In this document: in pieces, positions 15,152 through 22,796 of the stretch
Numbering within the stretch: position 1 is the stretch's first letter
Layout: every line of letters begins with the position of its first letter
Assembly (NCBI GenBank): GCA_016779585.1
Contig: JADHNI010000027.1
Location: 1-44,635 of the forward strand
DNA length: 44,635 bases
Reading direction: 5' to 3'
From: Pseudomonadales bacterium
GTDB lineage: Bacteria > Pseudomonadota > Gammaproteobacteria > Pseudomonadales > Azotimanducaceae
Notes under the pieces: model-generated
Database searches by the model: none
The model's input: only the letters and a program-made list of their open reading frames with translations
What the model was told of the DNA's origin: nothing
Translations under genes and position numbers: made by a program

Positions 15152-16227
15152 TAGCCTTCTTCCATAAGCGGAAAGGCGCTGAATACAGAGGGTTCGGTCA
15201 CAACGTCAGTTTCAGTCACGAAGGAAGGGTCAAGTTCGTCCAGGTTTGCGACGCCGCAAAGTGCCATTGTCATCGAGACTTCCCGTTGCAGGAGCTGTAT
15301 GCAGCGTGTCAGCACCGGCCGGCCGCCTGCTGCCATGGCCCAGCCTTCGAGTCGTCCAAGTCCAACGGCGCTTGCACCAAGTGCATAGGCCTTGACGAGG
15401 TCTGACCCGCGATAGAAGCCGCCATCCACGACAACCGGCGCCCTGCCATCGACAGCAGCGATAATGTCCGGCAACACGCCTATGCTTCCGACCGACTGGT
15501 CCAGCTGCCTGCCGCCATGATTGGATACGTAAATCACATCAACGCCACAATCCAGCGCCTTAAGCGCATCGTCAGTTCGGCTGATGCCTTTCAATATCAA
15601 CGGGATGTCGAAGTGTTTCTTGACTCGTTCAACGGTCGACCAGCTCAGTTTCGCCTGGTAAGTCATGTCGCCTGCGATGGCTACGGCCTGTGAAGTGGGC
15701 ACCACGCGTTTGGCTATATCTCTTTCGCGCCGTGAGACCACGGCAGTATCTACCGTGAGGCAAAATCCATTGAACCCCGAAGCGATGACTCTCTCTACGA
15801 TCGCATCCAGCCAGTCATCATCGCCCCGGGCATAAAGCTGGTAAACCTTCGCCGCGTCAGAGGCGGCCGCAATGTCCTCGATGTCCGGTTCGCAGACTGA
15901 ACTGGTCATGGCCATAACGCCGGTATCAGCCGCTGATTGAGCGGCTGTTGCGCCGCCTCCAGGATCCAGAACCTGTAGTGAGCCGATGGGTGCCAGGATG
16001 ACCGGTAGGTTGAGCTTCTGACCGAGCAGGGTTCGGCTGGTGTCAACTTCTGAAACGTCGTTCAGGACTTTAGGCATCAGGCCAAGCTTATCAATGGCAT
16101 ATCGGTTCCGGCGCAGGGTGGTTTCGGTTTCCGCGCCACCGATGAGGTAGTCCCAGTAGGTATTGTCGAGGTTGAGCCGGGCAGCCTTGACGATCTCGTG
16201 TATCGTTTTGAAGTCTCTAGGGTCCAA
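15148..16227 (-). CDS. FMN-dependent alpha-hydroxy-acid oxidase/dehydrogenase
   Basis: The 359-residue product follows the glycolate oxidase/lactate dehydrogenase TIM barrel: AETETTLRRNR near residue 35, PVILAPIGSLQVLDPGG (FMN pocket), QLYARGDDDW, LTVDTAVVSRRERD, and the active-site motif SNHGGRQLDQ with the catalytic His and Arg. VVVDGGFYRGSDLVKAYALGASAVGLGR binds the FMN phosphate. It oxidises a 2-hydroxy acid such as lactate or glycolate; whether oxygen or the quinone pool is the acceptor cannot be told. The start is a TTG at 16227 with only AGAG upstream, and no earlier start suits the fold. It is the first gene of the operon with the ECF sigma and anti-sigma genes. Confidence 0.9.
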   Translation of the reverse strand: MDPRDFKTIHEIVKAARLNLDNTYWDYLIGGAETETTLRRNRYAIDKLGLMPKVLNDVSEVDTSRTLLGQKLNLPVILAPIGSLQVLDPGGGATAAQSAADTGVMAMTSSVCEPDIEDIAAASDAAKVYQLYARGDDDWLDAIVERVIASGFNGFCLTVDTAVVSRRERDIAKRVVPTSQAVAIAGDMTYQAKLSWSTVERVKKHFDIPLILKGISRTDDALKALDCGVDVIYVSNHGGRQLDQSVGSIGVLPDIIAAVDGRAPVVVDGGFYRGSDLVKAYALGASAVGLGRLEGWAMAAGGRPVLTRCIQLLQREVSMTMALCGVANLDELDPSFVTETDVVTEPSVFSAFPLMEEGY

Positions 16228-16331
16228 TTTTCTCTGATTGTCCGTGAGCGAATGGTTGTTCTGATGGTATCACGGTGGTGGGAGATGCAGTAAGCTAGAG
16301 CGCTTGTGATGTCTGGTGAGAGAGACTTTCG

Positions 16332-16445
16332 ATGTCTGTATTTAACGAAGAAGATTCAAAAACAGTAAAGATTATCGGTCTGACTGCTGCAGGTTTTGGC
16401 GCACTGACCGTTGCGCTGATTATTATTGCGATGCTGGTCACCTAA
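16332..16445 (+). CDS. 37-residue single-pass membrane miniprotein
   Basis: ATG at 16332 to TAA at 16445, too short for standard gene calling. GAGAGA lies about 8 nt upstream. The product has a 14-residue charged N-terminus (MSVFNEEDSKTVKI) followed by a hydrophobic helix (GLTAAGFGALTVALIIIAML) that runs to the end, suggesting a cytoplasmic N-terminus and one membrane pass. It lies between the divergent hydroxy-acid oxidase gene and a convergent lipoprotein gene, and a strong hairpin follows it. Similar acidic-head, single-helix miniproteins are common in gammaproteobacteria, but I cannot name this one. Confidence 0.6.
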   Translation: MSVFNEEDSKTVKIIGLTAAGFGALTVALIIIAMLVT

Positions 16446-16458
16446 AGAACCAGGGTTT

Positions 16459-16860
16459 CTAGAGAGGGTCGAGACGATAGATCGTTCGCCCCTCTCTAAA
16501 TTTGCCTGTAACTGACTCGTCGTTAACGGCTGTTGCTGTCGCCGGGTACAACGCGTCTCCCAGTTTGACCCTGACCCTGGGGTCAGCCTGGATCATCTTT
16601 CCCCACTTTCTGGCCGGCGCGGCATCGACGTACAGTACGTCGTCAATCATGACGCACCTCAGGATGACTGAGTAAGGTGCATCCGGATTGACTTCCAGTT
16701 GCATGAGCCGGTGGTTTCCGGCAAAAGCGAAACTCTCGGTTTCTCGCTGGAACCCTTCCAGTTCGCCGCCCGGGAAGACGAGAAAGGGCGACTGGCATCC
16801 GGTGAGCAGCAGAACTGAAGCGAGCAGTTTTAGTCGCGCGAGTGTTAGCATACGAGTCAT
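16459..16860 (-). CDS. lipoprotein with a PNPOx-like split-barrel segment
   Basis: The 133-residue product has a lipoprotein signal (LKLLASVLLLTGC), so the mature protein starts at Cys-22 and is acylated. The rest resembles the deazaflavin-reductase/PNPOx-like split barrel (FAFAGNHRLMQLEV, VILRCVMIDDVLYVDAAPARKWGKMIQADPRVRVKLGD), as in the DUF385-type pattern of strand, 'P.W...' and 'DPRV.V'. Whether it binds a flavin is unknown. Its ATG at 16860 overlaps, on the opposite strand, the ATG of the hydrolase gene; an in-frame ATG at 16851 would remove the overlap. Confidence 0.65.
   Translation of the reverse strand: MTRMLTLARLKLLASVLLLTGCQSPFLVFPGGELEGFQRETESFAFAGNHRLMQLEVNPDAPYSVILRCVMIDDVLYVDAAPARKWGKMIQADPRVRVKLGDALYPATATAVNDESVTGKFREGRTIYRLDPL
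16460..16498. terminator. long imperfect hairpin between convergent small genes
   Basis: TAGAGAGGG (16460-16468) pairs perfectly with CCCTCTCTA (16490-16498), and the interior can continue with CGA/TCG and ACGA/TCGT around a TAGA loop, giving about 16 pairs with one mismatch and one bulge. It starts 15 nt after the miniprotein stop and overlaps the last codons of the lipoprotein gene. No T-run follows on the + strand. Confidence 0.45.
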
Positions 16861-18022
16861 GTCCAGAATTATTGTTACTGTCGCAACTGCCTGGTTACTG
16901 ATTTTTCTTTCTGTGGTCGAAGCAGAAGAAAACGGTCAATTCATTTTGACAGATAACCGGCCGGTCGCAGAAGCCAACAACAAGATTGTCACCGAAACTT
17001 CCTGGTTGCTGACTGAACCCTCCGGGCAGTCGATTGGTCTTCATCGTTACACTGTGCAGGGCGAGAAACCGGTGGCGAGTGTCCTGTACCTGCCTGGGAC
17101 GAACATGAATGGCAGCCTGAAGGTGACTGATGAGTCTCACAACCTTTGGCTCTTTCTTGCCGGTCGGGGTATTGCTGTGTTTACCCTGGACTATCGTACT
17201 CACGCCCTGTCCCATGATTTCGAGGGTGAACTGGATTTCATGCGTGACTGGACCACGGATCTGTTTGTTGAAGATGCCGCCGCCGCCGCATCGAAGGCAA
17301 TGGAAGAGTATCCGGAGTTGCCGCTTTATCTGTCGGGTTTCAGTCGCGGCGCGTTGTTTGCCTATGCCTTGACCGGGCAGGTAGACGCGGCAGGTGTCAT
17401 TGCGCTGGATGGCAGTATCAAAGACTACAGGGAAAAACCCTTTTACCTTGCCGCTGCGCTGCAGAAGTTTGACGAAGAGGCGGTTTATTCAACAATCCTG
17501 TCACGTCGTGGATTTCGAGGGCGAGATGAGTTGCTGAGGCGCGCTGTCGATGAGCCGGATGCACCAGCGTCAGATGATCGCTTTGATTCAGCGGCGGAAG
17601 AACTGGCTGCCAGCCTCCATCGTGCCTGGGGTCCGGGTGTTCTGGCAAATGTTGAAGATAACCTGTCTCCTCTGGCGGTGCTGGCCACCGAAATGCGTGC
17701 CTATGACTGGTTTTACCCTGGCATCCAGGACATAGAAGCCCGCTCAATGGCATCAACAGCTGATGATCCCAACACCTACGTGGATGACCACCTGGGCAGG
17801 CGCATCCTACCGGTGCTCTACTTTGGCAGCAGTGGTACTGGTGCCGAGAGCCTTCTGAACGGTATCTATTCAGCAAAGCTGGTGGGGGGAGATGACGTCA
17901 CCATCAGTGTGCTTGAGGACTACGGTCACCTGGACGTGCTGTTTGCCAGTAAAGCGGTCAGTGACGTCTACACGCCGATACTCAACTGGATCATGGATGA
18001 CTTGCCATCAGCTGCAGATTGA
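16859..18022 (+). CDS. exported alpha/beta-hydrolase-fold protein
   Basis: The 387-residue protein begins with a signal peptide (MSRIIVTVATAWLLIFLSVVEAEE). It has alpha/beta hydrolase marks: VLYLPGTNMNG (oxyanion loop region near residue 85), FTLDYRTHA, the nucleophile elbow SGFSRGA (G-x-S-x-G) near residue 165, and a late EDYGHLDVLF supplying the probable catalytic His; the acid is not certain. It likely acts as a periplasmic esterase or lipase-like enzyme with unknown substrate. Its ATG shares bases with the divergent lipoprotein ATG (CATG), so its promoter must lie inside that gene. It overlaps the GNAT gene at the 3' end by 32 bp. Confidence 0.8.
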   Translation: MSRIIVTVATAWLLIFLSVVEAEENGQFILTDNRPVAEANNKIVTETSWLLTEPSGQSIGLHRYTVQGEKPVASVLYLPGTNMNGSLKVTDESHNLWLFLAGRGIAVFTLDYRTHALSHDFEGELDFMRDWTTDLFVEDAAAAASKAMEEYPELPLYLSGFSRGALFAYALTGQVDAAGVIALDGSIKDYREKPFYLAAALQKFDEEAVYSTILSRRGFRGRDELLRRAVDEPDAPASDDRFDSAAEELAASLHRAWGPGVLANVEDNLSPLAVLATEMRAYDWFYPGIQDIEARSMASTADDPNTYVDDHLGRRILPVLYFGSSGTGAESLLNGIYSAKLVGGDDVTISVLEDYGHLDVLFASKAVSDVYTPILNWIMDDLPSAAD

Positions 18023-18560
18023 AGGCAGGGAAGGTTTCAACTTCTGTAAACCCCTGTGCCTGGTAAAAGTCATTCAATTCAGTCGCACAGTCGACGTACA
18101 CACAGTCATCCCCGACAAACAGCATGAGCTGGTTTAGCAGGCGAGAACCGAGGCCTTGATTCTGCTGCTCAGGTTTCACCGCGATCTGATTGATATACCA
18201 GTAGGGTGGCGCAGGCAGCGCCTGCGAGATAGCCTGCGCGATTCGTTGGCTGTGGGGATACTCCATACCCAGCAGCCAGATCATCCTGAGAAACTGCCAG
18301 ATTACCCTGGGTGACGTAACGGCGTAGGGGGACCGGGCCAGGAGAACCCCCGCCAGTTCGTCATTTTCATGCTCCAGGACGACATGATCGGAGTGATCCA
18401 GCTGCAGTTCAAAGTAGCGGTAGGCATTGGCCTGCCATCGCTGTTCACCGAGCATGCTGATCATCGCCTCGTCATCGCCGAAAGCCTCGGCCAGCAGCAG
18501 CGCAACTTCATGACGCAGCTTACCCTTGAGGGTGGTGTCAGTGATACCGTCTTCGGTCAT
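17991..18560 (-). CDS. GNAT-family N-acetyltransferase
   Basis: The 189-residue product (from the ATG at 18560) has the GNAT acetyl-CoA loop in INQIAVKPEQQNQGLGSRLLNQL (Q-x-x-G-x-G) and a closing NDFYQAQGFTEVET motif. The N-terminal half contains a Trp/aromatic stretch (WQANAYRYFELQLDH) typical of the group related to phosphinothricin/puromycin-type acetyltransferases, but no substrate can be assigned. A longer frame reaches back to 18605 inside the SDR gene; AGGAG lies 13 nt before 18560, rather far, so the start is not certain. It is the last gene of a PNPOx-SDR-GNAT unit. Confidence 0.8.
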   Translation of the reverse strand: MTEDGITDTTLKGKLRHEVALLLAEAFGDDEAMISMLGEQRWQANAYRYFELQLDHSDHVVLEHENDELAGVLLARSPYAVTSPRVIWQFLRMIWLLGMEYPHSQRIAQAISQALPAPPYWYINQIAVKPEQQNQGLGSRLLNQLMLFVGDDCVYVDCATELNDFYQAQGFTEVETFPAFNLQLMASHP

Positions 18561-18576
18561 CCGGCTGGAGTCGCTC

Positions 18577-19371
18577 CTAGGTCGCGTATGCCTGGCCACC
18601 ATCACAGGTGATGGTCTCGCCGACTGTGAAAGCGCCTGCCCGTGAGCTCAGGAAAATTGCGAGCCCGGCTATGTCTTCCGGTGTGCCAACCCGGCCTCGT
18701 GGATTGCCCCTGGCGACCGCGCTCCAGTCGATGTCTGTATCACCGCCGCAGCCAACACCGGTTGAAAGCATCCATGTCGGGAAGGGGCCGGGTGCAATGG
18801 CGTTGACGATGATGTTTTCCTTCGTCAGGTGCAGGGCCAGTCCGCGTGTCATGTGGTGCAGTGCAGCCTTCGACGGGCCGTAGGAAAAGGTTTCAAAGAT
18901 CGGGTTCTTGATACCATCGATCGAACCGATATTGATGACACGCGCCGGATCCTCTGCGGAACCCGAGGCGCGCAGCAGCGGTAAAAGTTTCTGGGTGAGA
19001 AAGAAGACGCCTTTGACGTTGGTGTCGAACACTTTGTCCCAGCCTATTTCCGGGAAATCATCTATCGGGGCACCCCAGGATACGCCAGCGTTGTTGACCA
19101 GGATGTCGACCTGCTTCTCGCGTGAAGCCAGTTCGTTTGCAAGCGCTTCACAGCCTTCAACGTTGGACAGGTCAGCCGGCAGGGAAATGCACTCGCTGCC
19201 GAACTCTGACTGAAGCCTTTTCGCTGTTTCATCACAGACTTCAGCTTTACGTGAGCTGATGTAAACCCTGGCGCCATTGGCCAGAAAGCCGGCGGCGATC
19301 ATTTCACCGATTCCCCGGGAACCGCCGGTCACGACGGCGATTTTCCCTTCGATAGAAAAGAGATCTTTCAT
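18577..19371 (-). CDS. short-chain dehydrogenase/reductase (SDR), FabG-like
   Basis: The 264-residue product has the classical SDR features: TGGSRGIG cofactor motif (residues ~14-21), NNAG near residue 94, the catalytic Ser in INIGSID, and YGPSKAA (Y-x-x-x-K), followed by the PG motif and IAPGPFPT. The end CDGGQAYAT is also typical. The ATG at 19371 has AAGGAA 6 nt upstream. It reduces or oxidises a keto/hydroxy group with NAD(P)H. It lies 19 bp after the PNPOx-like gene and before the GNAT gene, probably as one transcript. Confidence 0.9.
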   Translation of the reverse strand: MKDLFSIEGKIAVVTGGSRGIGEMIAAGFLANGARVYISSRKAEVCDETAKRLQSEFGSECISLPADLSNVEGCEALANELASREKQVDILVNNAGVSWGAPIDDFPEIGWDKVFDTNVKGVFFLTQKLLPLLRASGSAEDPARVINIGSIDGIKNPIFETFSYGPSKAALHHMTRGLALHLTKENIIVNAIAPGPFPTWMLSTGVGCGGDTDIDWSAVARGNPRGRVGTPEDIAGLAIFLSSRAGAFTVGETITCDGGQAYAT

Positions 19372-19390
19372 TTTATTCCTTAACGCTTTA

Positions 19391-19933
19391 CTACTTAATA
19401 ATGTTGGTAGGGTTCCCATCGATGGAAACCTGGTTTTTCTCGGCCCAGTATTCCTGGATACCTTCCTCACCTTTGCCTTGCGCCCATTTCGCTAACGTGT
19501 CTCTTTCGCTGTGCAGCTCATAGCGAGGCACTGAAAACCCGCAGGACGTCTGGACCGAGTCGACTCGCATCTCGAAGAACTGCCGGGTACCGGGCTGGTT
19601 GTCGAACAGTTCCAGGTATCCCTGGAACTTGTCGTCGCGGGGATAAACCATGGATGCCTGCCCATAAAGCCTGAGGATGAGTGGCTGCTTGTCGAACGAG
19701 CAGAACATCACGGTCATGCGATCGTTCTCGATTACGTGGGCTGCGGTTTCATTACCGCTGCCTGTGAGGTTCAGCCAGAGAACGTTATTAGCATCGAGCA
19801 CGCGGAACGCATCTCTTCCTTTTGGCGATACATTGATGCGACCTTCATTCGCAGCGGTACCCACAAAAAAGATGTGTTGATTGCCGATAAACTCGATGTG
19901 TTCGTCATTCAGGGCTTCAAAGAACTCAGCCAT
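19391..19933 (-). CDS. pyridoxamine 5'-phosphate oxidase-family (split-barrel) protein
   Basis: The 180-residue product (ATG 19933, AGAGG 7 nt upstream) matches PNPOx-like flavin-binding proteins of pfam01243: FIGNQHIFFVGTAANEGRINVSPKG, then LWLNLTGSGNETAAHVIENDRMTVMFCSFDKQPLILRLYGQA. It is distinct from PdxH itself, lacking the PdxH C-terminal domain. Such proteins bind FMN, F420 or haem; the role is unknown. It is first in the PNPOx-SDR-GNAT unit and divergent from the damaged MFS gene. Confidence 0.83.
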   Translation of the reverse strand: MAEFFEALNDEHIEFIGNQHIFFVGTAANEGRINVSPKGRDAFRVLDANNVLWLNLTGSGNETAAHVIENDRMTVMFCSFDKQPLILRLYGQASMVYPRDDKFQGYLELFDNQPGTRQFFEMRVDSVQTSCGFSVPRYELHSERDTLAKWAQGKGEEGIQEYWAEKNQVSIDGNPTNIIK

Positions 19934-20035
19934 TGAACTGCCTCTATCATGTGAGTTGGACATCATAGCGTATTCGTTGCGTCATCGAATCAGGCGTGAT
20001 TTGATGCCGCTTCGTTTTGGTCACGAAAGTAGTTA

Positions 20036-21473
20036 ATGACGCGTCGACTAAGCCTGCCAACCATGCTGGCCTATGGGTTTGGCCAGGTATCAGAATCTGT
20101 CAAGAACCAGGGTTTCAACATCTTCCTGCTGTTCTATTACAACCAGGTCCTGCATGTCTCTGCCACTGGTACCAGCCTGGCCCTGGCCATCGCGCTTATT
20201 TTTGATGCGCTGACGGACCCTATCGCCGGCAGCCTGTCTGACAAGTTGAAGAGCCGATGGGGCAGGCGTCATCCGTTCATCCTTGCTGCGGCAATTCCCC
20301 TGGCAGTGACTTTCTACTTTCTCTTTAACCCACCGGACGGCCTGACCGAATTCGGTTACATCCTCTGGCTCACGGTGTTTGCCGTGCTGGTGCGGGCTTC
20401 CATGACTTTCTACCACGTACCGCACCTGGCGCTGGGCGCCGAAATGGCGGACAGCTACGAGCAACGCTCAACGCTCTATGCCTTCAACACTTTTTTCGCC
20501 TTTATGGGGGGGCGTTGTGTTTGTACCGCTCTCCTATCATTTCTTTTTTCCGACTACCGAAGAGTTTAACCCCGCGCTGCTTAACCAGGAGGCCTACAGT
20601 TCCTGGGCCATATTTGGTGGCGCGCTCATGATACTTACGATTGCGATTTGTGTTACCGGTACACGCCACGAAATTCCGCGCCTGCGGGAGCAGCATGGCA
20701 TCTCCTCTGAAAAGTTCGGTGTTCGACGGTTGTTTACCGAGCTTTTTGACGCGTTTCGCAACAAATCATTCCAGGCACTGTTCTTCGGGATGATGCTCAG
20801 CATGATGATCATTTCGATCGAGGCAGTGTTCACGCCCTACATGAATTTTCATTTCTGGGGGATGACGACGGAGCAGTTGAAGTATTTACCCATCGGCATG
20901 CTCGTTGGTTTGTGCCTGTCAGTAGTGCTGGCGCCCGTACTTACCCGGAAGTTCGACAAACGACCCACGTTGCTTGGTTGTGCGGTTGTGACCATCCTCA
21001 ACATCAACGCTCCGATTGTGTTGATGCTGCTTGATCCTCCCTGGTTCCCGGAGCCGGGTTCAACCTCGCTGCTGATTATCCTGATCTTTACAAACGGCAT
21101 TACAACCCTTCTGGCGCCTGTGATCTTTGCCACCATTAACAGCATGTTTGCGGACATTGCTGATTAGCATGAGCTGGAAGTGGGAGAGCGGCGTGAAGGA
21201 GTTATATTTGCTGCCCGATCGTTTGCGAACAAGGCAACGACATCCGCAGGTCTGGTGTTTGGCGGCATGCTGATCGATTTCATCGAGTTCCCCCGTGGTG
21301 CAGCACTGGGTACCGTGCCGGCGGATACTGTCTGGCAGCTGGGTTTGATTGCAGGGCCTGCCACCTCGATCTTTACGATGCTTGGGCTGGTGCTCTACCT
21401 TCGTTACCGTATTGACCGGCGTCGCCACGAGGAGATCATGCGCGAGCTCGCTGCGAGGCAGGGCAGGGACTGA
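20036..21473 (+). pseudogene. GPH/MelB-type MFS sugar:cation symporter, frameshift plus in-frame TAG
   Basis: Three consecutive segments make one 12-TM carrier of about 478 codons of the glycoside-pentoside-hexuronide group: FGQVSESVKNQGFN at the start, DALTDPIAGSLSDKLKSRWGRRHPFI (the loop 2-3 motif), then RREGVIFAARSFANKA in the last third. Two lesions are seen. The frame moves at a run of seven G (20506-20512); six G would give the expected FMGGVVFVPLSY. A TAG at 21165-21167 interrupts FADIAD-HELEVGERREG. A single homopolymer error could be technical, but the second lesion is independent. As read, no complete permease is made. Confidence 0.82.
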
Positions 21474-21557
21474 TCGTCGCCGTTCAGCTGGGATTCACCC
21501 CGGATTCAGGAAAGCGCCACTAACCTTAAGTTCTCATGTTTGAGTGAGTAACGGTCC

Positions 21558-21911
21558 ATGAAAGCAGCTGTTATTGCTATAGGCACACTGGCCATTCTGG
21601 CCGGATGTGCGAACGAGCCAATCGTTGATCGACGCGGCGTGGATGAGCACAAGTACCAGGCTGACCTGGCCGAATGCCGCAGCTACGCAGGCCAGGTAGA
21701 CACTGCCGGTGAAACCGCGAAAGGCGGTGCTATCGGTGCGGCCATTGGTGCATCCATCGGCGCGATCATCGGTGATAGCCACGATGCTGAGCAGGGTCTG
21801 GGTATTGGGGCGATTGCCGGTGGTTCCAAGGGCTTCAGCAAGGCGGAACATCGAAAAGAGAAGGTGATGTATCGCTGTATGAAAGCCCGTGGATACCAGG
21901 TCCTCGGCTAA
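21558..21911 (+). CDS. glycine-zipper lipoprotein
   Basis: The 117-residue protein has a lipobox (LAILAGC, Cys-17) and a central glycine-zipper stretch (GGAIGAAIGASIGAIIGDS), the pattern of outer-membrane-associated SlyB/YmgG-type lipoproteins. An N-terminal YQADLAECRSYA and a C-terminal YRCMKARGY supply two further Cys that could form a disulfide. Such zippers insert in or pack against membranes. The ATG at 21558 follows GTAACGG, a weak ribosome site. It stands alone between the damaged MFS and HAD genes, and its 3' end meets the HAD gene with 5 bp between. Confidence 0.8.
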   Translation: MKAAVIAIGTLAILAGCANEPIVDRRGVDEHKYQADLAECRSYAGQVDTAGETAKGGAIGAAIGASIGAIIGDSHDAEQGLGIGAIAGGSKGFSKAEHRKEKVMYRCMKARGYQVLG

Positions 21912-21916
21912 AGGAG

Positions 21917-22528
21917 CTAGAGGCCTCTAATAATCTCCGCGGCGTGGTCGACGCTTTCTACGTGCATGGCCTGCCAGCCATGTTCAATCGCGGCTTCCAC
22001 ATGATCGAGGGTGTCATCCAGGAAGAGGGCAGTCTGACCGGGAGTTCTACCCAGCAGTAAGTCTCCCTGCGCGTAATACTCCGGCTCCGGTTTTGCAAAA
22101 CCAATATTGCAGGACACAATCAGTGTTTCGAACACCTCTGAAAACCCAAGCTCTTCGCTGATATAGCGAGCCCGCGTCTGTTCCTGATTCGTCGCCAGCG
22201 CCAGTTGATTGCCGGTTCGGGATTTCCATTCGCTCGCAGCTTCGAGGACATGCTGCGCCACTGCGGCATCGTTACCATGTCAATATGCCAGGAAGGTTTT
22301 TAACGAAATCTCGGGGTAATAGGTGTTTAAAAATTCTGTTAGTGCGGGCTCAATCGGTTCATGGCCTCGCATAATGCCTTGCCAGTGCTTCTGGAAAAAT
22401 TTCCTTTGCAGCACCTTGGGCCTGATGCCCAGGTCACTCTCGATGTTGGCATCCCAGCGAGCGTGGGGAAACCCGCCGATCAGAACGCCGTCGACATCCA
22501 GGATCAGGTAATCAGGAGCGGAGGGCAT
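21917..22528 (-). pseudogene. HAD-superfamily hydrolase with TGA at a probable Trp codon
   Basis: Two same-frame segments make a HAD hydrolase of about 203 codons: the N-terminal LDVDGVL (DxDx nucleophile motif), ATNQEQ (motif II), KPEPEYY (motif III Lys) and LFLDDTLDHVEAA (motif IV), all intact. A TGA at 22280-22282 splits FLAY from HGNDAAVAQHVLE; homologues usually have Trp near this site, so TGG to TGA is the likely change. The start at 22528 lies inside the last codons of the thioesterase gene (17-bp overlap), implying coupling. Other genes here end in TGA, so a general Trp reading is unlikely. Confidence 0.75.
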
Positions 22529-22781
22529 AGAGGACACGACCGTTCGCACACAGGGTGCCATCTTCACTCATGATATCGACATGGATCGTACACAACTGGC
22601 GGCCACGTTTAATGACATTGGCCTCGGCATCAATCCATTTGCCATGAGCCTGTCGCAGGTAGGTGATCTGCAGGTCAGCGGTGCCCGCGGGCTGCGTACC
22701 TTCCCGGGTTTCCTCCAGGGTCAGCCCCAGGAGCTGATGAAAGGGATCAGCGTTGATATCCCATGAGTTGTCGACTTTCAA
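22512..22781 (-). CDS. PaaI-like hotdog thioesterase, apparently missing its central helix
   Basis: The 89-residue product starts with DPFHQLLGLTLEETREG, the typical first strand of PaaI/YbgC-like thioesterases, then jumps directly to TADLQITYLRQAHGKWIDAEANVIKRGRQL and the final strands. The intervening 40 or so residues, which carry the HGG and the catalytic Asp/Glu on the hotdog helix, are absent. An in-frame deletion is the simple explanation, and the product is probably inactive. The start is a TTG at 22781 with AAGGA 6 nt upstream. It lies 15 bp after the SDR gene and before the HAD gene, in one probable operon. Confidence 0.65.
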   Translation of the reverse strand: MKVDNSWDINADPFHQLLGLTLEETREGTQPAGTADLQITYLRQAHGKWIDAEANVIKRGRQLCTIHVDIMSEDGTLCANGRVLYALRS

Positions 22782-22796
22782 TCGGCGTCCTTGATG

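Noticed and set aside
21919-21928. AGAGGCCTCT palindrome at the end of the HAD gene
   Set aside because: It is self-complementary without a loop, and no T-run follows. It falls in coding sequence, so it is probably chance.
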